The notes under the pieces were generated by a model, which was given only the letters and a program-made list of their open reading frames with translations, searched no databases and was not told the DNA's origin. Below, piece after piece: positions 48,661 to 57,565 of a stretch of DNA of 64,000 nt (position 1 is the first letter of the stretch; every line of letters starts with the position of its first letter). This DNA comes from Pseudorhodobacter turbinis (GTDB lineage: Bacteria > Pseudomonadota > Alphaproteobacteria > Rhodobacterales > Rhodobacteraceae): the NCBI RefSeq assembly GCF_005234135.1, contig NZ_CP039965.1, positions 310,001 through 374,000 on the forward strand. Direction: 5' to 3'. The position numbers were made by a program, and so were the translations under genes.

Positions 48661-49944
48661 CTATGCCCCCTCATGGCGCGAAAGCCAGTTTTCCATGCGA
48701 ATACGGATATCTTCGGCCAAGACCTCATCCTCAATCTCAGCGACCGCCTCAGCCAGAAAGGCCAGGACGAGCAGGCTTTGCGCCACACGCTCCGGCACCC
48801 CGCGAGAGCGCAGATAAAACAAAGCCCCCTCATCAATCGCGCCCGAAGTCGACCCGTGCGAGCATTGCACATCGTCGGCGTAAATCTCCAGCTCTGGCTT
48901 GGCCAGAAACTGGGCGTCTTCATCCAGCAAAAGCGCTTGGCTGATCTGGTAGCCATCAGTTTTCTGGGCTCCGGCCTTGACCAAAATCTTGCCTTGGAAC
49001 ACACCAACCGCGCCGTTCTTCAGCACCTTTTTGAACACCTGACGGCTTTCGCAACGCTCTGCGTCATGGGTCACAAAGACCGTATCGTCATGATGGAAGG
49101 CACCGTCACCAATCGCGGCCCCTGCCACATGGGCAATGGCATCATCGCCGGTGAATTCGAGCACGGCTTCGTTGCGGGTCAAACGGCCGTTAGAGGTGAG
49201 GGTGAAACTTTTGAACGAAGACTCTTGCCCCAAACGCCCGAAAAGATGCGTCACGGCACGACGATCATGGTCGCGACCTTGCGTGCGGATGTGGTGAAAA
49301 CGACCACCGTCAGCAACATCCACCTCCATCACCGAATTGAAGCGCGCTGCTGCCGGGCCATTTTCCAGAATGGTCAGCTCCGCACCAGATTCGACCTTGA
49401 TGCAGTGATGCAAGATGGCGTCAGAATTGTCTGATTTATGGAGGTAAATCAGGGACACCGGCATTTCGGCTTTACCTGTCGCACGGATCAAAATACCATC
49501 GGTAGCAAAGGCGGTGTTGAGCGTGGCCAAAGGGCGCTGCACGGGCGTCTGCCCGCGCGTTTCCAATACACCATAGAAATCGCGCGCCCAATGCTGATCG
49601 GCAACGTCCGCCAAGCGTGAGATTTCAAGCCCCGCCATCTCCAGATCATCAGAGACATCGGCATCAAAAACCCCATCGACAAAAACAATGCGCAAACGGT
49701 CAATGCCGCTGAACACCATCTTTTCATCAGCCGCGACGAATGGCGGCGCAGTTGCCGCCTCTACCGCCGTCAGGCTGCTGGGGTCGGTGTAGCGCCAATA
49801 TTCATCGCGCTTGCCCGGCAAACCCATCGCCGAAAGCCGTGTCAGCGCATCAGCCCGCACGGATGCAGACCAACCCTCGCGGCACAAATCAAGCCCGGCA
49901 ATGCGCGCCGTAAGCGCGTCTTGTTTTGCTTGCAACTGGGCCAT
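48661..49944 (-). CDS. sufD: Fe-S assembly protein SufD
   Basis: 427-residue beta-helix protein of the SufBC2D scaffold. The N-terminal part has LPGKRDEYWRYTDPSSLTAV. The conserved C-terminal stretch is QVFKKVLKNGAVGVFQGKIL, then VQCSHGSTSGAIDEGALFYL with the His important for cluster assembly, and RGVPERVAQSLLVLAFLAEA. Its ATG overlaps the sufC stop (TAATG). Confidence 0.94.
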   Translation of the reverse strand: MAQLQAKQDALTARIAGLDLCREGWSASVRADALTRLSAMGLPGKRDEYWRYTDPSSLTAVEAATAPPFVAADEKMVFSGIDRLRIVFVDGVFDADVSDDLEMAGLEISRLADVADQHWARDFYGVLETRGQTPVQRPLATLNTAFATDGILIRATGKAEMPVSLIYLHKSDNSDAILHHCIKVESGAELTILENGPAAARFNSVMEVDVADGGRFHHIRTQGRDHDRRAVTHLFGRLGQESSFKSFTLTSNGRLTRNEAVLEFTGDDAIAHVAGAAIGDGAFHHDDTVFVTHDAERCESRQVFKKVLKNGAVGVFQGKILVKAGAQKTDGYQISQALLLDEDAQFLAKPELEIYADDVQCSHGSTSGAIDEGALFYLRSRGVPERVAQSLLVLAFLAEAVAEIEDEVLAEDIRIRMENWLSRHEGA

Positions 49945-50699
49945 TATGCCACCTCGGTCAAAATATCCGCATAGCCGTTTTTTTCAACTTCCAGCGCCAG
50001 TTCAGGCCCACCGGTTTTGATAATCCGCCCATCAGCCATGATATGTACGAAATCAGGTTTAATGTGGTCCAGAAGCCGTTGATAATGCGTGATAACTAGG
50101 AAAGAACGACCCGCATCGCGCAGCGCGTTCACACCTTCGGAAACCAGTTTCATCGCATCCACGTCAAGACCGGAGTCGGTCTCATCCAAGATGCACATTT
50201 TGGGCTCAAGCATCGCCATTTGCAAAATCTCGTTGCGCTTTTTCTCACCGCCCGAGAAGCCCACATTGACCGGACGCTTCATCATTTCGGCATTAATTTG
50301 CAACGCCTTTGCCTTTTCGCGCACAATTTTCAGGAAGTCACCGGCCGAAAGCTCTTCTTCACCGCGGGCTTTGCGCTGTGCGTTCACCGCTGTGCGCAGG
50401 AAGGTCATGTTGCCTACGCCAGGAATTTCCACTGGATATTGGAACGCCAGAAACAGACCCGCCGCAGCGCGCTCTTCAGGATCCAGATCAAGCAATTCCA
50501 CGCCTTCCAGCTTGGCTGAACCGTCCGTAACCTCATAGCCGCCCTTGCCCGAAAGCACATAGGAGAGCGTTGATTTACCAGAGCCGTTCGGCCCCATGAT
50601 CGCATGGACGCTACCCGCTTCGATCGACAGGTTCACCCCTTTAAGGATGACTTTATCTTCTTCCTCAAGCTTCACGTGCAGGTTGTTGATTTCCAGCAT
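49944..50699 (-). CDS. sufC: Fe-S assembly ATPase SufC
   Basis: 251-residue ABC-type ATPase that drives the SufBCD scaffold. Walker A is VHAIMGPNGSGKSTLSYVLS, the signature NVGFSGGEKKRNEILQMAML, Walker B MCILDETDSGLDVDAMKLVS, and the H-loop LVITHYQRLLDHI. Length and spacing are standard. It sits 66 bases after sufB. Confidence 0.97.
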   Translation of the reverse strand: MLEINNLHVKLEEEDKVILKGVNLSIEAGSVHAIMGPNGSGKSTLSYVLSGKGGYEVTDGSAKLEGVELLDLDPEERAAAGLFLAFQYPVEIPGVGNMTFLRTAVNAQRKARGEEELSAGDFLKIVREKAKALQINAEMMKRPVNVGFSGGEKKRNEILQMAMLEPKMCILDETDSGLDVDAMKLVSEGVNALRDAGRSFLVITHYQRLLDHIKPDFVHIMADGRIIKTGGPELALEVEKNGYADILTEVA

Positions 50700-50765
50700 T
50701 TTTTCCTCATTCTCATATTTAGTATACCGGCACTTTGTGCCAGGAAATTAACGGATGCGTGGTGA

Positions 50766-52295
50766 TTAACCAACCGACCCTTCAAGCGAAATCGCGACCA
50801 AAGCCTGCGCTTCCATGGCAAACTCCATCGGCAAGGATTGCAGCACCTCTTTGCAGAACCCATTGACCACGAGGGCGACAGCCTCTTCCTCATCCATCCC
50901 GCGCGAGCGGCAATAGAACAGCTGGTCATCATCAACCTTGCTGGTTGTGGCCTCATGCTCCACCCGAGAGGAATTGTTCTTTACCTCGATATAGGGCACA
51001 GTATGCGCGCCGCATTTATCCCCGATCAGCAAACTGTCGCACTGGGTATAGTTGCGCGATTCCTTGGCTTTAGGGTGCATGCTTACCAAACCACGATAAG
51101 TGTTTTGCGCCCGTCCCGCCGAGATGCCCTTGGACACGATACGCGATTTAGTGCGCTTGCCCAGATGGATCATCTTGGTGCCGGTATCGGCCTGCTGGGC
51201 GTTATTGGCGATGGCGATGGAATAAAACTCGCCCTGCGAATCGTCGCCGCGCAGGATGCAGGACGGATATTTCCAAGTAATCGCCGAGCCGGTCTCAACC
51301 TGTGTCCACATCACTTTGGCACGATCGCCGCGGCAATCGGCACGTTTGGTCACAAAGTTATAGATGCCACCAACGCCGTTTTCATCGCCCGGATACCAGT
51401 TTTGAACCGTGGAATATTTCACCTCGGCATCTTCCATGATCACGATTTCGACCACCGCCGCATGCAGCTGGTTGGTGTCGCGCTTCGGTGCGGTGCAACC
51501 TTCAAGATATGAGACATAAGCACCCTTGTCGCAGATGATCAGCGTCCGCTCAAACTGGCCGGTGTTTTCTGCATTGATGCGGAAATAGGTCGACAGCTCC
51601 ATCGGGCAGCGCGTCCCCGGCGGAATGTAGACAAAAGACCCATCCGAAAACACGGCCGAATTCAGTGTGGCAAAGAAGTTATCCGACTGTGGCACGACCG
51701 AACCGATATATTTTTGCACCAGTTCGGGATGCTCGCGAATAGCCTCCGAGATAGAGCAGAAAATCACCCCCGCCTTCATCAATTCGGCCTGAAAGGTTGT
51801 ACCCAAAGACACCGAATCAAAGACCGCATCCACTGCAACCTTGCGCCCTTCGCTTGGCACGTCCCCAGCCCCTTCGACACCTGCAAGGATCATCTGCTCT
51901 TGCAGCGGAATGCCAAGTTTCTTGTATGTTGCCAACAGCTTGGGGTCCACGTCATCCAAGGACTTCGGCTTGTCTTCCATGCTTTTCGGCGAGGCGTAAT
52001 AGTAGATGTCCTGATAGTCGATCTTGGGGTAATCCAACATCGCCCATTCCGGCTCTACCATCTCTTTCCAGCGCGCAAAGGCGGCCAGACGCCAGTCCAG
52101 CATCCACTGCGGCTCACGGTTCTTGGAGGAAATGAGGCGCACGATGTCCTCATTCACGCCTTTGGGCGCGAAATCCATCTCGATCTCGGTTTCCCAGCCG
52201 TATTTATATTTGCCCGCCATCGCCTCGACGGTTTCAACGGTTTCACGGTCCACGCCCTCGCGGACTTCGGTTTCAAGCTTTGGCATGGCTGTCAT
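50766..52295 (-). CDS. sufB: Fe-S assembly scaffold SufB
   Basis: 509-residue main scaffold. Visible: [40 protein letters not shown], the cluster-site region [40 protein letters not shown] and [20 protein letters not shown]. The start is the ATG at 52295, behind a perfect AAGGAG; a longer frame to 52334 is not family-like. Confidence 0.97.
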   Translation of the reverse strand: MTAMPKLETEVREGVDRETVETVEAMAGKYKYGWETEIEMDFAPKGVNEDIVRLISSKNREPQWMLDWRLAAFARWKEMVEPEWAMLDYPKIDYQDIYYYASPKSMEDKPKSLDDVDPKLLATYKKLGIPLQEQMILAGVEGAGDVPSEGRKVAVDAVFDSVSLGTTFQAELMKAGVIFCSISEAIREHPELVQKYIGSVVPQSDNFFATLNSAVFSDGSFVYIPPGTRCPMELSTYFRINAENTGQFERTLIICDKGAYVSYLEGCTAPKRDTNQLHAAVVEIVIMEDAEVKYSTVQNWYPGDENGVGGIYNFVTKRADCRGDRAKVMWTQVETGSAITWKYPSCILRGDDSQGEFYSIAIANNAQQADTGTKMIHLGKRTKSRIVSKGISAGRAQNTYRGLVSMHPKAKESRNYTQCDSLLIGDKCGAHTVPYIEVKNNSSRVEHEATTSKVDDDQLFYCRSRGMDEEEAVALVVNGFCKEVLQSLPMEFAMEAQALVAISLEGSVG

Positions 52296-52337
52296 ATCGC
52301 TTACTCCTTCGTCGGGGGCTTTCCCCGCTGTCATCTT

Positions 52338-53384
52338 TCAGGCGTGCCGCGCACGGTGCCTGTTGTATTGTTTTGTCCATGCGTCCGCAAACCGCAGAAC
52401 CATGTCCTCTGTCACGCCCGGCCCGATAGAGATCCGGATAGCCGAGGCGGCAAGCGCCTCATCATATCCCATCGCTTTCAAAACCCGACTGGCGCGCACC
52501 TTGCCTGATGAACAGGCCGAACCCGCCGAGATGGCGAAACCGGCAAGATCCATCTGCATCACCTGCGTCTCCCCCTTCCATCCGGGGGCGATCAGGCACA
52601 ACGTATTGGGCAGGCGCGTAACCTCTTTCCCGACAAAAATAGTATCTTTTGCTTGGGCAGACAATGCCCTTTCTAGAATATTTCTAAACTGGCCGATTTC
52701 CTCCCAAACCCCATTGGCCAGATCGCGCGCTGCCGCCTCTGCCGCAGCGCCAAAACCAGCGATGCCGATGATGTTTTCGGTGCCCGCACGCCGCCCCATT
52801 TCCTGACCGCCACCTTTGATTTGTGATTTCAGGTCAATACCTTGGCGCAAAGCCACAGCGCCGACGCCCTTGGGCCCGCCCAGCTTGTGCGCCGAAACCA
52901 GCCCTGCATCACATCCCAGCCAGTTAAAGGCCAAAGGAATCTTGCCAAAGGCCTGCGTCAAATCAGATACCGCCAGCCCTTGCGGCAAATCCTGCATCAC
53001 GCCGGTTTCGGAATTGGCAATTTGTAACGTCGCCTGCTTGGGATCCGGTACCGAGACCTGCCCGTATTCATCGACCGCCAAATCAGCATTGCACCAACTG
53101 GTCACGGCGTCATGTTCAATATCCGCGCAATGCAAATCCCGCCCCGCGCAGGCAAGGGCCGCCCCTTCGGTGGCGGACCCGACAAAGACGATATCCGCGC
53201 CCTCTGCCCCCAAGGCCGCAGCCACCTGCCCGCGCGCCCGCTCAATCAAGGCTTTGGCCGCGCGCCCTTCGGCATGGACCGAGGACGGGTTGCCAACCAC
53301 ATCCATCGCAGCAATCATCGCCGCCCGCGCCTCGAGGCGCAAAGGCGTGGTCGCATTCCAGTCAAGATAGATTCGTGATGCCAT
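52338..53384 (-). CDS. IscS/NifS-like cysteine desulfurase in the suf operon
   Basis: 348-residue PLP enzyme of the IscS branch: IYLDWNATTPLRLEARAAMI, GNPSSVHAEGRAAKALIERA, LVSAHKLGGPKGVGAVALRQ (PLP Lys) and the active-site loop FAISAGSACSSGKVRASRVL with Cys. It is shorter than E. coli IscS (404). The start is the ATG at 53384 with AGGGGG before it. With SufS downstream the operon encodes two desulfurases; which substrates each serves is not evident. Confidence 0.93.
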   Translation of the reverse strand: MASRIYLDWNATTPLRLEARAAMIAAMDVVGNPSSVHAEGRAAKALIERARGQVAAALGAEGADIVFVGSATEGAALACAGRDLHCADIEHDAVTSWCNADLAVDEYGQVSVPDPKQATLQIANSETGVMQDLPQGLAVSDLTQAFGKIPLAFNWLGCDAGLVSAHKLGGPKGVGAVALRQGIDLKSQIKGGGQEMGRRAGTENIIGIAGFGAAAEAAARDLANGVWEEIGQFRNILERALSAQAKDTIFVGKEVTRLPNTLCLIAPGWKGETQVMQMDLAGFAISAGSACSSGKVRASRVLKAMGYDEALAASAIRISIGPGVTEDMVLRFADAWTKQYNRHRARHA

Positions 53385-53432
53385 ACGCACCCCCTTTAGG
53401 CTGCCAAAAAGACCAAGACCCGCATGTCGGCC

Positions 53433-53927
53433 TTATTCCCCATCCACCACCCGAAATTCTTCATCAACGACCCGAAACAGCGCCGGAACCGCCGGACAGG
53501 GTTGCATTTCATTGCGGATCACATCCGACAGGCGGGTTTGGTGCAAGAACACATAGACATGCGCGGAAAGCCCCTCCCACAAACGGTTGCTCAGGGATTG
53601 TGCCCGACTGCCCGAAATCCCCCCCGAGGCACCCGCGCCCGAGTGCATGGCGCTGACAGTTTCATCCACCGCCTCCAATATCTCGCTGATCCGTACCTCC
53701 ACGGCGGGGCGCGCCAGCCGGTAGCCGCCCCCGGGCCCGCGCACTGCCTCCACCAGACCGGCGCGGCGCAGCTTGACGAAAAGCTGTTCCAGATAGGGCA
53801 GGGAAATATCTTGCCGCTTGGAAATCTCGGACAGGGACACAAGCCCCTCCGGTCCCGGCTTTTGTGCCGACAACGCCAAATCAGTCAGCGCTACCATCGC
53901 ATAGCGCCCTTTGGTCGAAAGTTTCAT
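53433..53927 (-). CDS. iscR: Rrf2-family regulator IscR, single-cysteine type
   Basis: 164-residue winged-helix regulator and first gene of the suf operon. The DNA-binding part is typical (MKLSTKGRYAMVALTDLALS, ISLPYLEQLFVKLRRAGLVE, AVRGPGGGYRLARPAVEVRI). The region where E. coli IscR has three cysteines (SAMHSGAGASGGISGSRAQS) has none; the only cysteine is Cys144 in MQPCPAV. Rhodobacter sphaeroides IscR is known to be of this reduced-cysteine type and still to bind an Fe-S cluster. It would repress suf when Fe-S clusters are plentiful. Confidence 0.92.
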   Translation of the reverse strand: MKLSTKGRYAMVALTDLALSAQKPGPEGLVSLSEISKRQDISLPYLEQLFVKLRRAGLVEAVRGPGGGYRLARPAVEVRISEILEAVDETVSAMHSGAGASGGISGSRAQSLSNRLWEGLSAHVYVFLHQTRLSDVIRNEMQPCPAVPALFRVVDEEFRVVDGE

Positions 53928-54030
53928 GTCTTAACCCCCGCTAAACATCGTGAAAGCCCGCTGAATTCGCGGTCCATTACACCTTGCGCATTGACCTGCA
54001 CCACCCGTGCGCTTAACTCATCCCTAACCG

Positions 54031-54049
54031 CAGGCCAAGCCTTGGCCTG
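54031..54049. promoter_or_regulatory. Perfect 19-bp palindrome upstream of iscR
   Basis: CAGGCCAAGCCTTGGCCTG has 9-bp arms around one central base. It abuts the ICE-like box that begins at 54050. It could be an operator. On the plus strand it also forms a stem followed by TTTT, so a short terminator is the alternative. Confidence 0.5.
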
Positions 54050-54066
54050 TTTTGAACCGTTCTAAA
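54050..54066. promoter_or_regulatory. Irr/ICE-like iron-control box
   Basis: TTTTGAACCGTTCTAAA matches the iron control element TTTAGAA-N3-TTCTAAA (Irr-binding site of alphaproteobacteria, from memory) at all but one base. It lies about 123 bases before iscR and 58 before the hydrolase gene. Irr control of suf operons is known in Rhodobacterales. Confidence 0.6.
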
Positions 54067-54123
54067 TATGCGGGTTTGCTTTGTCCACCAAAGCCACCGC
54101 AGGAAAGTGACAAGGCCGACCCG

Positions 54124-54783
54124 ATGCCCGAAGTAATTTTTGCCGGCCCCGAAGGCCGCCTCGAAGGACGCTACCACCCCCAAAAGCAGCGTGATGCCCC
54201 GATTGCCATCGTGCTGCATCCGCATCCACAATTTGGCGGAACGATGAACAACAAGGTCGTCTATAATCTGCATTACGCATTTTATAATATGGGCTTCACG
54301 GTTCTGCGCTTTAACTTTCGTGGCGTGGGCCGAAGCCAGGGCGAATACGATCAAGGTATTGGCGAGCTGTCTGATGCAGCATCTGCGCTGGATTACCTGC
54401 AATCGATGAACCAGAACTCCAAGCATTGCTGGGTTGCGGGCTTTTCCTTTGGGGCGTGGATCGGGATGCAACTTTTGATGCGTCGTCCTGAGATCACGGG
54501 CTTCATCTCGGTGGCACCGCCCGCGAATATGTATGACTTTTCCTTCCTTGCGCCCTGCCCTTCATCCGGACTGGTGATCAACGGCACCGCCGACAAGGTG
54601 GCCCCGCCCAAGGATACCGTGAACCTCGTCGGCAAGCTGCACGAGCAAAAAGGCATCACCGTTACCCATACCCAAATCGAAGGGGCGGATCACTTCTTCA
54701 AGGATGATGAAGCGCATATGAAGCCGATGCTTGATAATGTCTCGACCTACGTCAAGCGCCGCATCACTGAACAAACCAGATAG
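54124..54783 (+). CDS. Alpha/beta hydrolase
   Basis: 219-residue serine hydrolase fold: IAIVLHPHPQFGGTMNNKVV (oxyanion region), VLRFNFRGVGRSQGEYDQGI, the nucleophile Ser in WVAGFSFGAWIGMQLLMR, and catalytic His in IEGADHFFKDDE. It belongs to the small cytosolic dienelactone-hydrolase-like group; substrate unknown. The ATG at 54124 matches the family start; the ATG at 54052 overlaps the ICE-like box region and is unlikely. The next gene starts 8 bases later. Confidence 0.85.
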   Translation: MPEVIFAGPEGRLEGRYHPQKQRDAPIAIVLHPHPQFGGTMNNKVVYNLHYAFYNMGFTVLRFNFRGVGRSQGEYDQGIGELSDAASALDYLQSMNQNSKHCWVAGFSFGAWIGMQLLMRRPEITGFISVAPPANMYDFSFLAPCPSSGLVINGTADKVAPPKDTVNLVGKLHEQKGITVTHTQIEGADHFFKDDEAHMKPMLDNVSTYVKRRITEQTR

Positions 54784-54791
54784 GCCGGGCA

Positions 54792-55016
54792 ATGAGCATT
54801 GTCGAAGATCTGGGCGACGCCCTTGCCAAAACCACGTTGGAGGCGATGGATCATATCGACGACGATCGCTTTTTTGATAAGGTGGCGCAGGTGGTCGGGG
54901 CCTCCTCGCCCACCTTGCAAGAGGCCTTTATGACAGCCATCCGCGTGCGCCTTGCCGACCGGCGCGCCCGTGAATTTGTTAGCAAGGCGGTCGCATCCGC
55001 CAAGGCCGCCGAATGA
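54792..55016 (+). CDS. Small conserved-looking helical protein, 74 residues
   Basis: Acidic, all-helical small protein: MSIVEDLGDALAKTTLEAMD, HIDDDRFFDKVAQVVGASSP and AIRVRLADRRAREFVSKAVA. No family recognised. Its stop overlaps the ATG of the tandem HD gene (ATGA), so the two are translated together. A role as partner of the HD protein is possible but unproven. Confidence 0.72.
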   Translation: MSIVEDLGDALAKTTLEAMDHIDDDRFFDKVAQVVGASSPTLQEAFMTAIRVRLADRRAREFVSKAVASAKAAE

Positions 55017-56158
55017 ACGATATGCTGGATGCCCAATTTGCTTTTCTGAATGAGGCGGACCGGCTGAAATCGGTCAACCGGGCCAATTGCCTGCTGGATG
55101 GGTCGCGCGATGAAAACAGCGCGGAACATTCCTGGCATGTGGCCCTTTGGGCGCTGGTATTTGCAGATTACGCCGCCCCCGACACGGATATTGGCCGGGT
55201 GATCGCGATGCTGCTTTTGCATGATCTGGTAGAGATTGACGCAGGCGACCATCCGATCCATCTGCCCAACGCCGGTCAGGCCGAGGCCGAGGAAAAAGCC
55301 GCGCGCCGTTTGTTCGGCCTGCTGCCCCCCACCCTTGGCACGTCAATGCGCCAGATCTGGGATGAGTTTGAGCAAGGCCAAAGCGCCGAGGCCCGTTTTG
55401 CCAAGCAGATCGACCACGCGCAGCCGCTGTTTCAGGTGCTTTGTGCGGCAGCGCCCCGCCCCGACCATCTGCAAATCGTGCACGACAACCTGACTGTGGG
55501 CCGCGCGGCAGATCTTTGCACCCGCTGGCCTGAAGCCTTTGGGGCGGCACAGGCCATGCTGGCGGGAGACAAGCCCACGGGATGCTTTGCGCAGACCCTT
55601 GCGTTTCTGGCCGAGGCGGATGCCCTGAAGTCGGTCGATCGCGCCACCACCCTCTGCGATGCCTCGCGCCCTGAAAATTCGGCCGAGCATTCGTGGCATA
55701 TCGCGCTTTACGCCTTGATCCTTGCCGATCAAGCCGGTGCCGGTGTTGATGCCGCCCGCGTGATACAGATGCTATTGCTGCATGATCTGGTGGAAATTGA
55801 TGTCGGCGATGTGCCGATCCATTCCGCCAACGGCACGGCGCACAGCTCTGCCACTGTGCAAGCAGATGAGGCGATGGCCGCCGCGCGGATTTTCGGCATG
55901 CTGCCCAACCCATTGGGCGATCAACTTCATGTGCTGTGGCAGGAGTTCGAGGCGACCCAAACCCCCAGCGCCCGCTTCGCCAAAAGCCTTGATCGGGTGC
56001 AGCCGGTGATCCAAAATATCCAATGCGGCGGCGGGACGTGGCAATCGTATAATGTGAGCTTTGCGCAGCTCCAATCACGGGTTGGCGACAAAATTGCCGA
56101 CGGTGCGCCGCGTCTTTGGCCCTATGTCCGCACCCGCGCAGCACCGTTTTTCCAGTAA
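55013..56158 (+). CDS. Tandem HD-domain phosphohydrolase (two fused copies)
   Basis: 381-residue protein made of two similar HD domains, each about 190 residues, of the YfbR/HDDC2-like 5'-deoxynucleotidase type. Copy 1: ENSAEHSWH (His39), MLLLHDLVEIDAGDHPIH (His70-Asp71), RFAKQIDHAQP (Asp134). Copy 2: ENSAEHSWH (His226), MLLLHDLVEIDVGDVPIH (His257-Asp258), RFAKSLDRVQP (Asp327). Both metal sites look complete. The usual family form is a single domain of about 190-200 residues, so this is an in-frame duplication. Likely activity is nucleoside monophosphate hydrolysis (inferred). Confidence 0.88.
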   Translation: MNDMLDAQFAFLNEADRLKSVNRANCLLDGSRDENSAEHSWHVALWALVFADYAAPDTDIGRVIAMLLLHDLVEIDAGDHPIHLPNAGQAEAEEKAARRLFGLLPPTLGTSMRQIWDEFEQGQSAEARFAKQIDHAQPLFQVLCAAAPRPDHLQIVHDNLTVGRAADLCTRWPEAFGAAQAMLAGDKPTGCFAQTLAFLAEADALKSVDRATTLCDASRPENSAEHSWHIALYALILADQAGAGVDAARVIQMLLLHDLVEIDVGDVPIHSANGTAHSSATVQADEAMAAARIFGMLPNPLGDQLHVLWQEFEATQTPSARFAKSLDRVQPVIQNIQCGGGTWQSYNVSFAQLQSRVGDKIADGAPRLWPYVRTRAAPFFQ

Positions 56159-56169
56159 TCCGCCGCCGC

Positions 56170-56191
56170 GCGGTATACAATTGCATACCGC
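56170..56191. promoter_or_regulatory. Operator-like palindrome upstream of icd
   Basis: Core GGTATACAATTGCATACC, flanked by GC on both sides; the arms pair over 11 bases with one mismatch around a CAATTG centre. It lies 71 bases before icd and just after the HD gene. The shape resembles GntR-type operators. There is no T-run, so it is not a typical terminator. Confidence 0.45.
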
Positions 56192-56261
56192 CCTAGCCAA
56201 GCCAGATATTATACGCTAAACAGTTGCCAAATCCGAATCCATTCAAACCAAAGAGGGCCAT

Positions 56262-57476
56262 ATGTCCAAGATCAAAGTCGCAAACCCCGTTGTCGAGCTT
56301 GACGGCGATGAAATGACCCGGATCATCTGGGATTTTATCAAGCAAAAGCTGATCCTGCCCTATCTGGACATCGACCTGAAGTATTACGATCTGGGTATCG
56401 AAGAGCGTGACCGCACCGACGACCAGATCACGATTGACGCAGCCCATGCGATCAAGAAATACGGCGTTGGCGTTAAATGTGCGACCATCACCCCTGATGA
56501 GCAGCGCGTTGAGGAATTCGGTCTCAAGCAAATGTGGCGCAGCCCGAACGGCACGATCCGCAACATCCTTGGCGGCGTTATCTTCCGTGAGCCGATCATC
56601 TGCAAAAACGTGCCGCGTCTGGTTCCCGGCTGGACCCAGCCTATCGTCGTTGGCCGTCACGCCTTTGGCGACCAGTACCGCGCAACCGACTTCCGTTTCC
56701 CCGGCAAGGGCAAGCTTACGATCAAATTCGTCGGTGATGATGGCGAAGTGATCGAGCGCGAAGTGTTCGATGCACCCGGCGCCGGTGTCACTATGGCGAT
56801 GTACAACCTCGACGAATCGATCATTGATTTCGCACGTGCGTCGATGAACTACGGTCTTGTCAAAGGCTGGCCGGTTTACCTGTCGACCAAGAACACCATC
56901 CTCAAGGCCTATGACGGCCGCTTCAAGGATCTGTTCCAGCAAGTGTTCGACGAGGAATTCGCGGATAAATTCAAAGCAGCGGGCATCACATATGAGCACC
57001 GCCTGATCGACGACATGGTCGCATCTGCGATGAAATGGTCCGGCGGTTATGTCTGGGCTTGTAAAAACTATGACGGCGACGTGCAGTCCGATACGGTTGC
57101 ACAAGGCTTCGGCTCGCTTGGTTTGATGACCTCTGTGCTGATGACGCCCGATGGCGACACGGTTGAGGCAGAGGCTGCGCACGGCACTGTGACCCGCCAC
57201 TACCGTCAGCATCAGGCCGGCAAAGAGACCTCGACCAACTCTATCGCGTCGATCTTTGCGTGGACCGGTGGTTTGAAGCACCGCGCCAAGCTGGACAACA
57301 ACGACGCGCTGGCAAAATTTGCGGCAACTTTGGAAAAAGTCACCGTCGATTGCGTCGAGGATGGTCACATGACCAAAGACCTCGCGCTGCTGGTTGGCCC
57401 CGATCAGAAATGGTTGACCACGATGGGCTATCTGGAAAAAGTTGACGAGTATCTAAGCAAAGCCTTGAAGGTCTAA
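56262..57476 (+). CDS. icd: NADP-dependent isocitrate dehydrogenase
   Basis: 404-residue TCA-cycle enzyme of the eukaryote-like homodimeric type found in alphaproteobacteria. Visible: [29 protein letters not shown] loop as [20 protein letters not shown], substrate Arg in [20 protein letters not shown], the metal site [20 protein letters not shown] with Asp, and [20 protein letters not shown] followed by [19 protein letters not shown] precedes the ATG. Confidence 0.97.
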   Translation: MSKIKVANPVVELDGDEMTRIIWDFIKQKLILPYLDIDLKYYDLGIEERDRTDDQITIDAAHAIKKYGVGVKCATITPDEQRVEEFGLKQMWRSPNGTIRNILGGVIFREPIICKNVPRLVPGWTQPIVVGRHAFGDQYRATDFRFPGKGKLTIKFVGDDGEVIEREVFDAPGAGVTMAMYNLDESIIDFARASMNYGLVKGWPVYLSTKNTILKAYDGRFKDLFQQVFDEEFADKFKAAGITYEHRLIDDMVASAMKWSGGYVWACKNYDGDVQSDTVAQGFGSLGLMTSVLMTPDGDTVEAEAAHGTVTRHYRQHQAGKETSTNSIASIFAWTGGLKHRAKLDNNDALAKFAATLEKVTVDCVEDGHMTKDLALLVGPDQKWLTTMGYLEKVDEYLSKALKV

Positions 57477-57506
57477 TCCCTTCAACTTGGCCAAAAACTA
57501 TGCGAA

Positions 57507-57542
57507 AGATCCGGGGGCGGTATATGCCCTCGGATCTTTTTT
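57507..57542 (+). terminator. Rho-independent terminator of icd
   Basis: AGATCCG and CGGATCT, with inner pairing GGGC/GCCC, close a short loop; six T's follow. Starts about 30 bases after the icd stop. Confidence 0.85.
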
Positions 57543-57565
57543 CGTTCTGAAACACCGGTGATCCT

